Origin: Serratia plymuthica NBRC 102599
GTDB lineage: Bacteria > Pseudomonadota > Gammaproteobacteria > Enterobacterales > Enterobacteriaceae
Direction of reading: 5' to 3'
Assembly (NCBI RefSeq): GCF_001590925.1
Contig: NZ_BCTU01000021.1
Coordinates: forward strand, 121,714 to 185,713
Length of the DNA stretch: 64,000 nt
The position numbers and the translations under genes were made by a program. The notes under the pieces are model-generated. The model saw only the letters and a list, made by a program, of their open reading frames with translations, did not search any database and had not been told where the DNA came from. Every line of letters starts with the position of its first letter. The first letter of the stretch is position 1. This document shows, one piece after another, positions 44,133-52,616 of this stretch.

Positions 44133-44480
44133 CTATTGGTTATTGTCTTTTGCCACTTCAAAATGCACAGAAAGTAAATAAGCTTCTTCGATCGGCAGAG
44201 CCGGGAAATTATCGACAACTCGCTCAGCCATTTGCATCGATTCCTCTGAAATCTCATCAAAAAGCGATTTATCGACTTCCGGCAAGGGTTCACCGGTCAT
44301 TGAACGCAGTACCATGGCACGAATATGCGATTCCAGCATCTGTTGCTGTACTGCATTGGTATAAATGTTTTCTGCATTCAGCATGGCGGTAATATCGGCC
44401 AGCACCTTATCGGTGATCGCCCCGGCCTCGCCGAGGTCAGACCGCTCATTTTTTTCTATCGCAACAGATCCTTCATTCAC
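44133..44480 (-). CDS. Stand-alone PRD-domain protein (EF_0829 family)
   Basis: A 115-residue protein containing a single PTS regulation domain (LESHIRAMVLRSMTGEPLP, then LPIEEAYLLSVHFEVAKDN with the conserved His). No DNA- or RNA-binding domain is attached, so it may act by binding another PRD protein or by sensing phosphorylation. The only in-frame start is a GTG preceded by a weak GGGG box; an in-frame stop lies just upstream. It is the first gene of the leftward operon. Confidence 0.75.
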   Translation of the reverse strand: MNEGSVAIEKNERSDLGEAGAITDKVLADITAMLNAENIYTNAVQQQMLESHIRAMVLRSMTGEPLPEVDKSLFDEISEESMQMAERVVDNFPALPIEEAYLLSVHFEVAKDNNQ

Positions 44481-44537
44481 TTTTCAATACCCCTGGTTCC
44501 AACATTATTCGTAAGTCGCAGAATGCCTCACCTGAAT

Positions 44538-44629
44538 ATACCCTATGAATTTCAAGTTACAGTCAGGCGCTCAGCTCGTGGGTCTTGTAAAGCAGCCAAC
44601 AACGCTGCAGCTTGAAAGGCGGTGGGTAT
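44538..44629. repeat. Intergenic palindromic repeat, intermediate form (copy 3)
   Basis: About 92 bases, ends ATACCC / GGGTAT inverted, with an inner inverted pair TTTCAAG / CTTGAAA. It contains GCAGCCAACAACGCTGCAG. The middle differs from the copy near 33.6 kb. It lies 58 bases before the PRD gene in its likely leader. Confidence 0.7.
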
Positions 44630-44689
44630 TTCCCGCTTTCTTTGATGTCTTACCCTAACCCCGGGGAGAATTTCTGTGTAGCCGCTTTT

Positions 44690-44709
44690 TTTCCAGTTTA
44701 AAGTGGAAA
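44690..44709. promoter_or_regulatory. Candidate operator of the accessory operon
   Basis: TTTCCAGTTTAAAGTGGAAA is a 20-base inverted repeat broken only at positions 7 and 14. Read leftward, CTGACA and TTAAAC 17 bases apart form a weak promoter whose -10 overlaps it. It sits about 210 bases before the first gene and could bind the operon's activator; inferred from position only. Confidence 0.45.
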
Positions 44710-44892
44710 TTCAATGATTGTCAGGGATCCATTTCGCAAAATAAGCGCTTTTAAGATAATTTAATGACATTACAGAAAGTTAATGCCACAAAAGGTTTCC
44801 GGTTCTCCCCGCCGCAGTGAAAAGCTTCGTGATCGGGATCTCTTTCTTTTCACCGCTTAACCGCCTACTATCGGTAAGACAATTCGACATCA

Positions 44893-44945
44893 GCAACGCC
44901 CCCGCTCCTCTGGCGCGGGGGCGTTGCTTTTGTGCTGTTTTTCCG
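44893..44945 (+). terminator. Terminator in the rnk leader (rnk leader attenuator)
   Basis: GCAACGCCCCCGC / GCGGGGGCGTTGC forms a perfect 13-base stem with a 9-base loop, followed by TTTTGTGCTGTTTTT. It lies 50 bases before the rnk ATG, with no rightward gene for over 9 kb upstream. It must therefore end a short leader RNA. A conserved premature terminator upstream of rnk, the rnk leader, has been described for enterobacteria. The 5' end was not identified. Confidence 0.8.
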
Positions 44946-44994
44946 AATTTATGGGCGCGAAAACGGGCGCCCTTTGATTTGACTGGAGAGTGGA

Positions 44995-45405
44995 ATGACC
45001 AAACCAACCATTACTATTAATGAGCTGGATGCGGAACGCCTGGATGCGCTATTGGAACAACCGGCCTTTGCCAACACCGACGTCGCCATCGCGCTGAACG
45101 ACGAGCTGGATCGCGCCGAAATCCTGCCGCCGGCCCAGATCCCGGCCAACGTGGTGACCATGAACAGCCGCGTGCGTTTCCGTGATCTGCATACCGCAGA
45201 AGAGCACGTGCGCACGCTGGTGTACCCGGCCTCGCTGAAGGACAGCCACGAGCAGTTGTCGGTGATGGCGCCGCTGGGCGCAGCGCTGCTGGGCATGCAT
45301 GTAGGTAACCAGATTACCTGGCAGTTGCCGAACGGCGAAGAAGCGCGGATCGAAGTGCTGGAACTGCTGTACCAGCCGGAAGCGGCGGGTGAATACCACC
45401 GCTAA
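44995..45405 (+). CDS. rnk: Rnk, RNA-polymerase-binding GreA-like factor
   Basis: A 136-residue regulator of nucleoside diphosphate kinase. Rnk resembles GreA/DksA in its C-terminal FKBP-like domain ([30 protein letters not shown]) with a short N-terminal coiled coil. It binds RNA polymerase near the secondary channel but lacks cleavage activity. GGAGAG precedes the ATG. Expression is probably set by the leader terminator. Confidence 0.95.
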   Translation: MTKPTITINELDAERLDALLEQPAFANTDVAIALNDELDRAEILPPAQIPANVVTMNSRVRFRDLHTAEEHVRTLVYPASLKDSHEQLSVMAPLGAALLGMHVGNQITWQLPNGEEARIEVLELLYQPEAAGEYHR

Positions 45406-45415
45406 GCGGTAATTC

Positions 45416-45440
45416 AGGGCGGTGAACATGCCGCCCTTTC
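45416..45440 (+). terminator. rnk terminator
   Basis: AGGGCGG / CCGCCCT with an eight-base loop is followed by a short TTTC, ten bases past the rnk stop and between converging genes. Confidence 0.6.
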
Positions 45441-45446
45441 TGAGCC

Positions 45447-46235
45447 TTACAGGCTGATGGCGATCAGTACCACCACCAGCAGCAGCACGTAAACTCTGGC
45501 GTGCAGCTTGTCATTGACCTTCGGCAACGCCCTTTTAGCAAAGACGATCCCCGCAATGCCGGCCGCCACCAGCAGCCCAAGAATGGTCAGGTTGACGTAG
45601 CCAAGATAGTGCGGCCCGCTCATTTCCTGCCAGCCCAAACCGATATACATCAATGCGCCGATGACAGCGACCGGAATCGACAAGGGATTGGCCGCGCTGA
45701 CGCAGTGCTTCATTTCATAGCCATGCCGACGCAACAAAGGCACCGTCATCACGCTGCCCCCCACGCCGAGCATAGTGGCGATCACCCCAATCAGCGGGCC
45801 ACCGACCCACAACGTCATCTTTGACAGCGCCGCGCGCGCCGGTTTGACCAAAAAACCCTGCCTGAACAGACAATCCGCAATCGTCACCAGCATATAAATC
45901 ACGAACAGCAGCCTGACCACATTGTCCGCCAGCAGTGTAGAGGCAAAAGCGCCCAGTGCGGCGCCAATGCTGATGAAAAAGATCAGCGGGATGATGGTTT
46001 CACGCAGCAGGTTGCCACTGCGCCAGTTGGTTAGGGTGGCGTAACCCGAATTGAGGATCATCACCGCCGTTGAGGTCGCTACGGCGATATGCATCGCCTG
46101 GCCCGGCTGTTCGCCGGAGGAAGACACCAGATGATAGACAAAGGGCACCACCACAAAGCCGCCGCCAAAGCCGAACAAGATGGTGGTGATGCCGGTAATG
46201 AAACCGGCACCGAGAATAATCAACGTTTCAATCAT
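45447..46235 (-). CDS. TauE/SafE-family membrane permease
   Basis: A 262-residue protein with about eight membrane helices in two repeats (GAGFITGITTILFGFGGGFVVVPF and GPLIGVIATMLGVGGSVMTVPLL), typical of TauE/SafE sulfonate, sulfite or organic anion exporters. The start is uncertain: ATGs at 46235 and 46241 both overlap the formyltransferase end and neither has a good ribosome site, which points to translational coupling. The substrate is unknown; context suggests the product of the formyltransferase pathway. Confidence 0.85.
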   Translation of the reverse strand: MIETLIILGAGFITGITTILFGFGGGFVVVPFVYHLVSSSGEQPGQAMHIAVATSTAVMILNSGYATLTNWRSGNLLRETIIPLIFFISIGAALGAFASTLLADNVVRLLFVIYMLVTIADCLFRQGFLVKPARAALSKMTLWVGGPLIGVIATMLGVGGSVMTVPLLRRHGYEMKHCVSAANPLSIPVAVIGALMYIGLGWQEMSGPHYLGYVNLTILGLLVAAGIAGIVFAKRALPKVNDKLHARVYVLLLVVVLIAISL

Positions 46236-47109
46236 GGCCATGCGCCCGGATGAAATCGTCGAAACCGGCAGAGAACTGGCCGGCAAGTGGATGGAACTCG
46301 TCGCCGACAAACAGCGCCAGATAATGCCGGCGAATGGCATCATGATCGATAAGCTCAATCCCGGCTTCCGCCGCCTGCGCCAGAGTCAGCGCATCCGGAA
46401 ATCCCCAATAGCGATAATTGCCCTGCCGCTCGACAATAAGGGACTTGCGTTCGCCCGCGCGCATTAGCTGCCCCGCTAAAAATGCACCGGACCGCATGCC
46501 CGCCAGCATCATGTTTTCCAAAAACGACAGCTCATAACGCAATTCGACCGGCAAGCGGGCAAGCACCGGCCCGGCATCCCAGTGTTCATCCATCTCGTGC
46601 AACGTTAACGCGCCGTTTTTCTCGCCGTTCATCATGGCGCGGAACAGCGTCATCACGCCACGGTAATGCGGCAAGTCGCCCGGATGCAGATTCCACAGCA
46701 GCTTGCCGCGCTGGCTGAAGGCCCGGACGTAATCCGCGGAAAATTTCTGATAGCAGCGCAAAGAAACCACCGCGTCCATATTACCCAGACTGCTGATAAA
46801 AGTGGCGTCATTGATGTCTGCAATACGGTGCGCCGTGACGCCTGCGCCGGCCAGGAAAACCTGCGGCGGCTGGTAAGCGCCCTCGCAGGCATCGGCATTT
46901 CTGCTGACAAAGGGGAAAACGAAGTCATTCAGCACTTCACGTTCATACAAGGCAAGCTGGCGAATTTCAGGCTCCTGCAGCCGGCCGGCGGCTTTCGCCA
47001 GTGGAAAATAAACCGTAAAGGTGCATTCCTTGTTTAAGGCGCTAATAACATCCTGACAGGCCAGCCAGGAAAAAATATCGTTGCCAACAAATAGCGCTAT
47101 GTTTTTCAT
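46228..47109 (-). CDS. Formyltransferase-family protein
   Basis: A 293-residue protein with the 10-formyl-THF formyltransferase core. The catalytic Asn and His are in LLWNLHPGDLPHYRGVMTLF and the Asp in MDEHWDAGPVLARL. It is shorter than Fmt and lacks its C-terminal OB domain, so it is not the initiator tRNA enzyme. Formylation of a small amine or hydroxylamine, as in sugar or siderophore synthesis, is plausible. Its ATG overlaps the stop of the broken FAD-protein gene (ATGA). Confidence 0.82.
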   Translation of the reverse strand: MKNIALFVGNDIFSWLACQDVISALNKECTFTVYFPLAKAAGRLQEPEIRQLALYEREVLNDFVFPFVSRNADACEGAYQPPQVFLAGAGVTAHRIADINDATFISSLGNMDAVVSLRCYQKFSADYVRAFSQRGKLLWNLHPGDLPHYRGVMTLFRAMMNGEKNGALTLHEMDEHWDAGPVLARLPVELRYELSFLENMMLAGMRSGAFLAGQLMRAGERKSLIVERQGNYRYWGFPDALTLAQAAEAGIELIDHDAIRRHYLALFVGDEFHPLAGQFSAGFDDFIRAHGHD

Positions 47110-48560
47110 GCTTCCGCCTTATTTCCATTAAATATGCTGTTATTGAAAACTATTTTGCTGATATCCCGGGTGATGGATTCCATCGCGGAAGTATAAAAAA
47201 GGTCACCTTTGGCAGGGGCGCCAAGGGAATAGAGATCCTGCTCATTGCCTTTTTCATCCGACACTTTTAACGTAAATGGATTGCATTTTACGCCACCGAA
47301 GATATTTTCCTGCACCAGGCCGCCCTGAAGCATCTTTTTATTTAATCGACTTAACTTCAGCTGGTATGAGGGCGTAGTGCAATTAAGCAAATATTGGCTG
47401 TGCACCTCCGTATTATGGCAGAGGGTTTTAAATCCCCGACCCTCTTTTTCTATATTTACCACCCCACCAAAGGCGCGCAAACGTTGGCTCTCTAGCGCCG
47501 TAATAATTTTATAGGCATTTTTTAGTGGCATGGCGTGCCGATTGCGCATCCAGGAAGAGTTATAGAAGCGCATGAAGATCTGTCGGTTATGTTCATCCAT
47601 TTTTACCCAGGCTTCACATACGGCCGGATGAATCGCTGCCAGATAGCTACAGATATGCTCACGGGCAAAGCGAGCCCGATCCAGGCTTTCGGCCAGATCG
47701 TGATAGCAATCCCTGGCAGCGCCCATGGCAGACAGCACCGTTAGCCGTTCCTGCCCTGGGTAATATTCTTCGAGCGCCGCGTTAATCACCTGAACCCACT
47801 GGTGCGCATCAATATAGCTGTTGTCGGCGACAAAACGGTTCAGCCGCTGCCTGAATTCTGGCGGTGGCGCGCGCATCAACGCAGGCTGCACGCTGGGGAA
47901 AAGCCCGGAACGCGACAGGGCGGTAATATTGCTCGCCCCCACCCGCTCAATCAGCTCAATAATGGCGTCGATCGCCGTCAGGCTACAGCCAATCACGCCG
48001 ACTGCCGATGCTGGATTGATGGCGGGCAGATCCCGATTGGCCTGATAGGCAATCACCCCGTCAATCGGGTAGAGGCTTGCCGGCTCATTATGCCCCGAGC
48101 ACAGCACTACCGCATTCATCTGCTCCGCGGCCCCGCAGGCCGTTGTCAGCAAATATCCTCCAGGATGCGAACCTATCTCCTCAACTTCGGCGGTCACGAA
48201 ATTCAGCGTGACGTTGCTGGCAGCCGCCATAAACACCGCCCTGTCGCGAATAAAATCGAGATATTCTTTATAAAGCCAGCGGGGTGGGTAGCGATCTTTA
48301 CTGTATCGCCGAAAATGCGTCGTGATCCAATCGGAAAAATGTGCGCTGTCAAAAATATCCGCCGACATATTCTCTGGCGTCATATTTAAAATATGGCTGT
48401 CAAAATCGCTGCTGTAAGCCATACCGCCATTGAACCCCTACTTGTCAAATACCTTCAGGGAAAGATGCTTATTGCAATTATTAACAGACTTATTCTTGAT
48501 AAAGTTGTAAGCGAAAGAAATACCTGCCGCTCCACCGCCAATCACACCGATCTTATACAT
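47106..48560 (-). pseudogene. FAD/NAD(P)-binding protein interrupted by an in-frame amber codon
   Basis: The complete frame from the ATG at 48560, with AAGGTGA seven bases upstream, would encode 484 residues. It starts with the FAD motif YKIGVIGGGAAGISFAYNF. Codon 41 (48438-48440) is TAG, in the middle of VFDK-stop-GFNGGMAYS, and both sides are in frame and fit the family. The rest is intact to the end, including a second nucleotide motif VGVIGCSLTAIDAII near residue 190. A restart at 48422 would give 438 residues without FAD binding. The family resembles NAD_binding_9 oxidoreductases. Recent loss, sequencing error or suppression are all possible. Confidence 0.8.
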
Positions 48561-48834
48561 GAAATATCACCTTATAGTTACAGCATTAAAAGAAGAACTA
48601 TTGCTTCAGGTGTTGGAATAAAATAATTCCTTATTAACTTCTTGTATGATGCAGACGAGGTAACCCGCCTGGCCCCGGCGTTTAAATTAAAAAGGGATTA
48701 ATCAACAATAAAAATACCTCGCCACCAAGGCAGCGTTATTTTTCTGCCCTGATAGTAGAGCTATGACCCGTGGCTTGCTTTACATGAAAGGCCAACTATC
48801 ATTGCATTTCGGCCAAACTGCTCTGATAAGGATT
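48561..48834. promoter_or_regulatory. Divergent AT-rich region between the FAD-protein gene and the AraC regulator
   Basis: This interval is AT-richer than most of the window and should hold both promoters. No clear -35/-10 pair or palindrome could be assigned by eye. AraC-type regulators often act on the divergent neighbour. Confidence 0.4.
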
Positions 48835-49620
48835 ATGCGCAACGTACGCATTGATGACATCGACCATGTGCCAAGGTCGGTGATTGCCATCGGCACCGAC
48901 TACCCGTCGGGCCATTTACTGCCCATGCACAGCCACCGCCGCGCTCAGTTGCTCTATGGCGCTACCGGCGTAATGCACGTATTTACCCACCAGGGGAACT
49001 GGATTGTGCCGCCGCAGCGGGCGGTGTGGCTGCCGCCGCAGATGCCGCATGAAGTGAGAATGGTCGGCGTCACCACCCGCAGCCTGTACATTGAACCGAC
49101 CGCGCTGCTGGCCTCGCAGCCGCAGGTTTGTCAGGTGGTCAGCGTTACGCCGCTGATGCGCCAACTCTTGATGGCGGCGGTGGATATGCCGCTGGAGTAC
49201 GATCCGGATGGCCGCGACGGTGCGCTGGTTTTCCTGTTGCTGCATGAGCTTGCCCAACTGCAATCCCTGCCGCTGCACATCCCCCTTCCCGCCGATCGGC
49301 GGCTGGGCGAGTTGTGCCAGCTGTTCCTGCTTCAGCCCAACGCGCACGATTCGCCGCAGGAATGGGCCACGCGCCTGTATATGAGCATCCGCACCTTCAG
49401 CCGATTCTTTCGCGCACAAACGGGGATGTCATTTTCACAATGGCGGCAACGGGCCTGCGTAGTGCTGGCGCTGGCTCAGTTGGCGGAAGGCAGCAGCGTA
49501 ACGCAGGTCGCTCTGGAGTTGGGGTATGAGAGCAGCGCGGCTTTTGCCACCATGTTTCGCCGCGTGTTGGGACAGGCGCCGTCCTGCTATCTGGGATCGG
49601 AACGGCGCGAAAAGGCTTAG
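48835..49620 (+). CDS. AraC-family transcriptional regulator
   Basis: A 261-residue regulator with an N-terminal cupin (SGHLLPMHSHRRAQLLYGATG, WIVPPQRAVWLPPQMPHEV) and a C-terminal double HTH (WATRLYMSIRTFSRFFRAQTG, VTQVALELGYESSAAFATMFRRVLGQAPS). The His pairs in the cupin suggest a metal or small-molecule pocket. The start at MRNVRIDD is chosen by domain fit; its AAGGA lies close to the ATG, and two upstream ATGs are alternatives. It probably controls the divergent formyltransferase cluster. Confidence 0.85.
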   Translation: MRNVRIDDIDHVPRSVIAIGTDYPSGHLLPMHSHRRAQLLYGATGVMHVFTHQGNWIVPPQRAVWLPPQMPHEVRMVGVTTRSLYIEPTALLASQPQVCQVVSVTPLMRQLLMAAVDMPLEYDPDGRDGALVFLLLHELAQLQSLPLHIPLPADRRLGELCQLFLLQPNAHDSPQEWATRLYMSIRTFSRFFRAQTGMSFSQWRQRACVVLALAQLAEGSSVTQVALELGYESSAAFATMFRRVLGQAPSCYLGSERREKA

Positions 49621-50003
49621 CGGAACTTCTTGTGGTTAACGTCGCGGGTTTGCTTGAAACCCTGGGCGATCTGCTTGGCTTCAGCCAGCTTGCCTTGATT
49701 GGCCAGCGCCAGCGATTGGTCTATCTGGCCGATAAGCTGGTCCAGCCCATGCTGAAAATCTTTTATCTCCGGGCTGCCGGCCGCTTTATCCTCCAGCTTC
49801 GGCGGCGTGGATTGCTTCGCATCCAGCGCGGCGGCGCGCATGTTCTGCAGGCTCTGCTTCAGAGTGTCCGTTGAGTCAGTGCTCAGCACCGTTTTGTAAT
49901 TGCCGGCGATGGTGTCCATATCGTCGGCCAAATCTGCCGCGACCGCCAGTGAACTGGCTCCCAGCAGCGCCAACGCCATCAATGCTTTCAGTTTGTTCGA
50001 CAT
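49617..50003 (-). CDS. cybC: Cytochrome b562
   Basis: A 128-residue periplasmic four-helix haem protein of unknown physiological role. The signal peptide ends ASSLAVA, giving a mature start ADLADDMDTIAGNYK, with Met7 as one haem ligand. The second ligand, His102 in E. coli numbering, is the His in RDVNHKKFR at the end. It converges with the AraC gene, stops overlapping by three bases, and lies before tldE as in E. coli. Confidence 0.95.
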   Translation of the reverse strand: MSNKLKALMALALLGASSLAVAADLADDMDTIAGNYKTVLSTDSTDTLKQSLQNMRAAALDAKQSTPPKLEDKAAGSPEIKDFQHGLDQLIGQIDQSLALANQGKLAEAKQIAQGFKQTRDVNHKKFR

Positions 50004-50033
50004 GCTTACTCACCTTCCAGTTATTATTTTATC

Positions 50034-50088
50034 TACCCGTCGCCTTTCGAGCTGCGGCGTCGTTGGCTGCAACTCGACATTCATAGGG
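50034..50088. repeat. Intergenic palindromic repeat, short form (copy 4)
   Basis: About 55 bases on the opposite strand to copy 3: read leftward it starts CCCTATGAATGTCGAGTTGC and ends AGCTCGAAAGGCGACGGGTA. It lacks the central block of some 35 bases present in copy 3, so it looks like a deletion derivative. It lies upstream of cybC. Confidence 0.65.
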
Positions 50089-50214
50089 CATAAGTTTTTG
50101 TTCAACCTAAACATAGGCAAGGGCGCTGAAAACCGGAACAAGAGATTTGTAAGCAAGGTTATAACGGGGGAAGGGAAAGAGGCTGGCAACCGGAGCGGCC
50201 AGCCCTGGCAGGTA

Positions 50215-51555
50215 TTATTGGCCGGCGATTTTCATGTCCGGCAGCAGTACGGAACCGCACTGGATATTGCTGCGGGTTTCGATATCGCTGCCCACGCTGA
50301 CGATGTTGCGCAGCATGTCTTTCAGGTTACCGGCGATGGTGATCTCGCTTACCGGATACTGGATCTCGCCATTTTCCACCCAGAAGCCGGCGGCGCCGCG
50401 CGAGTAGTCGCCGGTGATGCCGCTAACGCCCTGGCCCATCAGCTCGGTGACCACCAGACCGGTACCCAATTGCTTCAACATACCGGCAAAGTCATGGCCC
50501 TGCCCGGCAATGCGCCAGTTGTGGATGCCGCCGGCATGGCCGGTGCTGCGCATGCCCAGCTTGCGCGCCGCGTAGCTGGTCAGCAGCCAGGTTTGCAGCA
50601 CGCCGTCTTTGACAATGTCACGCCGCTGGGTACGCACGCCTTCGCTGTCGAACGGCGTGGAAGCCAGCCCTTTCAGCAGGTGCGGGTGCTCTTCGATGGT
50701 CAGCCAGTCCGGCAGGATCTGCTTGCCCAGCGAGTCCAGCAAGAAGGTGGATTTACGGTAAACGCTGCTGCCGCTGATGGCGCCAACCAGGTGCCCGAAC
50801 AGACCGGTCGCCACTTCAGAAGCGAACAGCACCGGGGCGGTCATGGTTGACAACTTGCGCGGCGCCAGGCGCGACAAGGTACGACGGGCGCACTCCTCGC
50901 CCACCCATTCAGGGCTTGCCAAATCGCCCATAGCGCGGCCAATGGTATAGGCGTAGTCACGCTCCATGTCGCCATTGTGTTCGGCGATCACACAGCTCGA
51001 CAGCGAATGACGGCTTGAACAGTAGCTTTGCAGCATGCCGTGGCTGTTGCCGAATACCTTGATGCCGTAGTGGCTGTTAAAGCTGCCACCTTCGGTATTG
51101 GTGATGCGTTTGTCCACCGCCAGCGATGCCTGCTCGGCGCGGGCAGCCAGTTCGATGCCCCGCTCCGCGTCCAGCTCCGCCGGGTGGAACAGATCCAGAT
51201 CCGGCGCCTCAAACGCCAGCAGGTCTTTTTCCGCCGGGCCGGCGTTCGGATCCGCAGAAGTATAACGGGCGATATCCAGCGCAGCCTGTACGGTGCGGGC
51301 AATGGCGTCCGGGCTGAGATCGGTTGAAGACGCGCTGCCTTTACGCTGCTGGTGATACACGGTAATGCCCAACGCGCCATCGCTGTTGAACTCGACGTTC
51401 TCCACCTCGCCAAAGCGGGTGCTGACGCTGATACCGGTAGATTTGGTTACGGCAACTTCTGCCGCATCGGAACCGGCGCGCGCCAGTTCCAGAGCCTGTG
51501 AAACGGCCTGTTCCAGCGCCTTGCGCTGTTCTGCAACTTGAGTGACTACTTTCAT
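50215..51555 (-). CDS. tldE: TldE (PmbA), metalloprotease subunit
   Basis: A 446-residue protein that pairs with TldD in a heterodimeric zinc protease which matures microcin B17 and degrades CcdA. TldE itself lacks the zinc motif and relies on TldD, which is not in this window. The family segments [34 protein letters not shown] and [20 protein letters not shown] are intact. The ATG at 51555 is taken; the TTG before it is less likely. It is divergent to darP. Confidence 0.96.
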   Translation of the reverse strand: MKVVTQVAEQRKALEQAVSQALELARAGSDAAEVAVTKSTGISVSTRFGEVENVEFNSDGALGITVYHQQRKGSASSTDLSPDAIARTVQAALDIARYTSADPNAGPAEKDLLAFEAPDLDLFHPAELDAERGIELAARAEQASLAVDKRITNTEGGSFNSHYGIKVFGNSHGMLQSYCSSRHSLSSCVIAEHNGDMERDYAYTIGRAMGDLASPEWVGEECARRTLSRLAPRKLSTMTAPVLFASEVATGLFGHLVGAISGSSVYRKSTFLLDSLGKQILPDWLTIEEHPHLLKGLASTPFDSEGVRTQRRDIVKDGVLQTWLLTSYAARKLGMRSTGHAGGIHNWRIAGQGHDFAGMLKQLGTGLVVTELMGQGVSGITGDYSRGAAGFWVENGEIQYPVSEITIAGNLKDMLRNIVSVGSDIETRSNIQCGSVLLPDMKIAGQ

Positions 51556-51732
51556 CAATCTGCCATAATTAATCAGAAAATCGTTGAGAAAAGTGCCGTG
51601 GCGGCGTGGTTGCGCGCGGAGTCACGCGCAAAAATCATGTGATTTATGCTTTTGAGTCTAACAGGAACCGCGTGGAATTTCGCATAAAGCCGGCAACCTG
51701 TTAGGATTAGCCTCTTTTTAACGGAGCCTACC

Positions 51733-52281
51733 ATGAACAAACAGCCTGAAGACTGGCTCGACGATGTCCCGGAGAACAAAGACGAGGACGATGACGAGAT
51801 TATCTGGGTCAGTAAAAGTGAAATTAAACGTGATGCCGAAGCACTAAAAGACCTGGGGACCGAGCTGGTCGAACTGGGTAAGAACGCGCTGGAACGCATC
51901 CCGCTGGACGAAGATTTGCGCGCCGCCATTGAACTGGCGCAGAAGATCAAGAAAGAAGGCCGCCGCCGTCAGTTGCAACTGATTGGCAAGATGCTGCGCG
52001 CCCGCGACGTAGAGCCGATTCAAACCGCGCTCGACAAGCTGAAGAACCGCCACAACCAGCAGGTTTCGCTGTTCCACAAGCTGGAAGCGCTGCGTGACCG
52101 TTTGGTGGAAGAAGGCGATGACGCGATCCCGTCTATCCTGGCTCTGTACCCGGAAGCCGATCGCCAGCAGTTGCGCGCACTGGTGCGTAACGCGCAGAAA
52201 GAGAAGGCCACTAACAAGCCGCCGAAAGCCTACCGTCAAATCTTCCAGTACCTGCGCGATCTGGCCGAGACCGCCGAATGA
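51733..52281 (+). CDS. darP: DarP (YjgA), 50S ribosome assembly factor
   Basis: A 182-residue DUF615 protein that associates with late 50S precursors and promotes maturation of the peptidyl transferase centre. The N-terminus is acidic ([20 protein letters not shown]). Two helical bundles follow ([29 protein letters not shown]). ACGGAG precedes the ATG. It neighbours tldE divergently, as in E. coli, and converges on the barstar gene. Confidence 0.95.
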   Translation: MNKQPEDWLDDVPENKDEDDDEIIWVSKSEIKRDAEALKDLGTELVELGKNALERIPLDEDLRAAIELAQKIKKEGRRRQLQLIGKMLRARDVEPIQTALDKLKNRHNQQVSLFHKLEALRDRLVEEGDDAIPSILALYPEADRQQLRALVRNAQKEKATNKPPKAYRQIFQYLRDLAETAE

Positions 52282-52311
52282 TCGCCGCCGTCACCATGGG
52301 ATGAACCCGTT

Positions 52312-52611
52312 TCATCCCCGGTGATGTGCAGGTTCACCGCTGCTTTCGCGAATATTGAAACGCAGGCTGCCTTCCAGCTCTTCCTCCGCCTCTTCAAACA
52401 GCAGGATAATCGCGCCGAAGCGGCGTTTGCTACGGGCATCGAGATGGGTAAACTCAATCTCGACCGGCAACCCGATATCGACGGTCACCACGTCCCACAA
52501 CGCGTCCAGATTGGCGCCGAAGGCTTCATCGAGCGCAAACTTATGCGCAAAATCGCGATAGAACGCCGGCAAATCGTGGATCTGATTAAAATCGAACTCT
52601 ACTTTTGCCAT
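52312..52611 (-). CDS. yhcO: Barstar-family ribonuclease inhibitor (YhcO)
   Basis: A 99-residue barstar homologue. The RNase-binding helix is FGANLDALWDVV; Asp36 and Asp40 match barstar Asp35 and Asp39, which plug the barnase active site. FEEAEEELEG carries the later acidic helix. The E. coli homologue YhcO has no barnase partner nearby, but here the gene follows a barnase-like RNase by five bases. The ATG at 52611 has GGAG eight bases upstream; a GTG three codons earlier overlaps the RNase stop. Confidence 0.9.
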   Translation of the reverse strand: MAKVEFDFNQIHDLPAFYRDFAHKFALDEAFGANLDALWDVVTVDIGLPVEIEFTHLDARSKRRFGAIILLFEEAEEELEGSLRFNIRESSGEPAHHRG

Positions 52612-52616
52612 CAAGC

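Noticed and set aside
48438..48440. In-frame TAG in the FAD-protein gene as a pyrrolysine codon
   Set aside because: Pyrrolysine is not used in Enterobacterales, and the neighbouring residues do not resemble any pyrrolysine enzyme.
52293..52313. GGGATGAA / TTTCATCCC hairpin between darP and the barstar gene
   Set aside because: The stem is convincing but there is no T-run, so it was not listed as a terminator.
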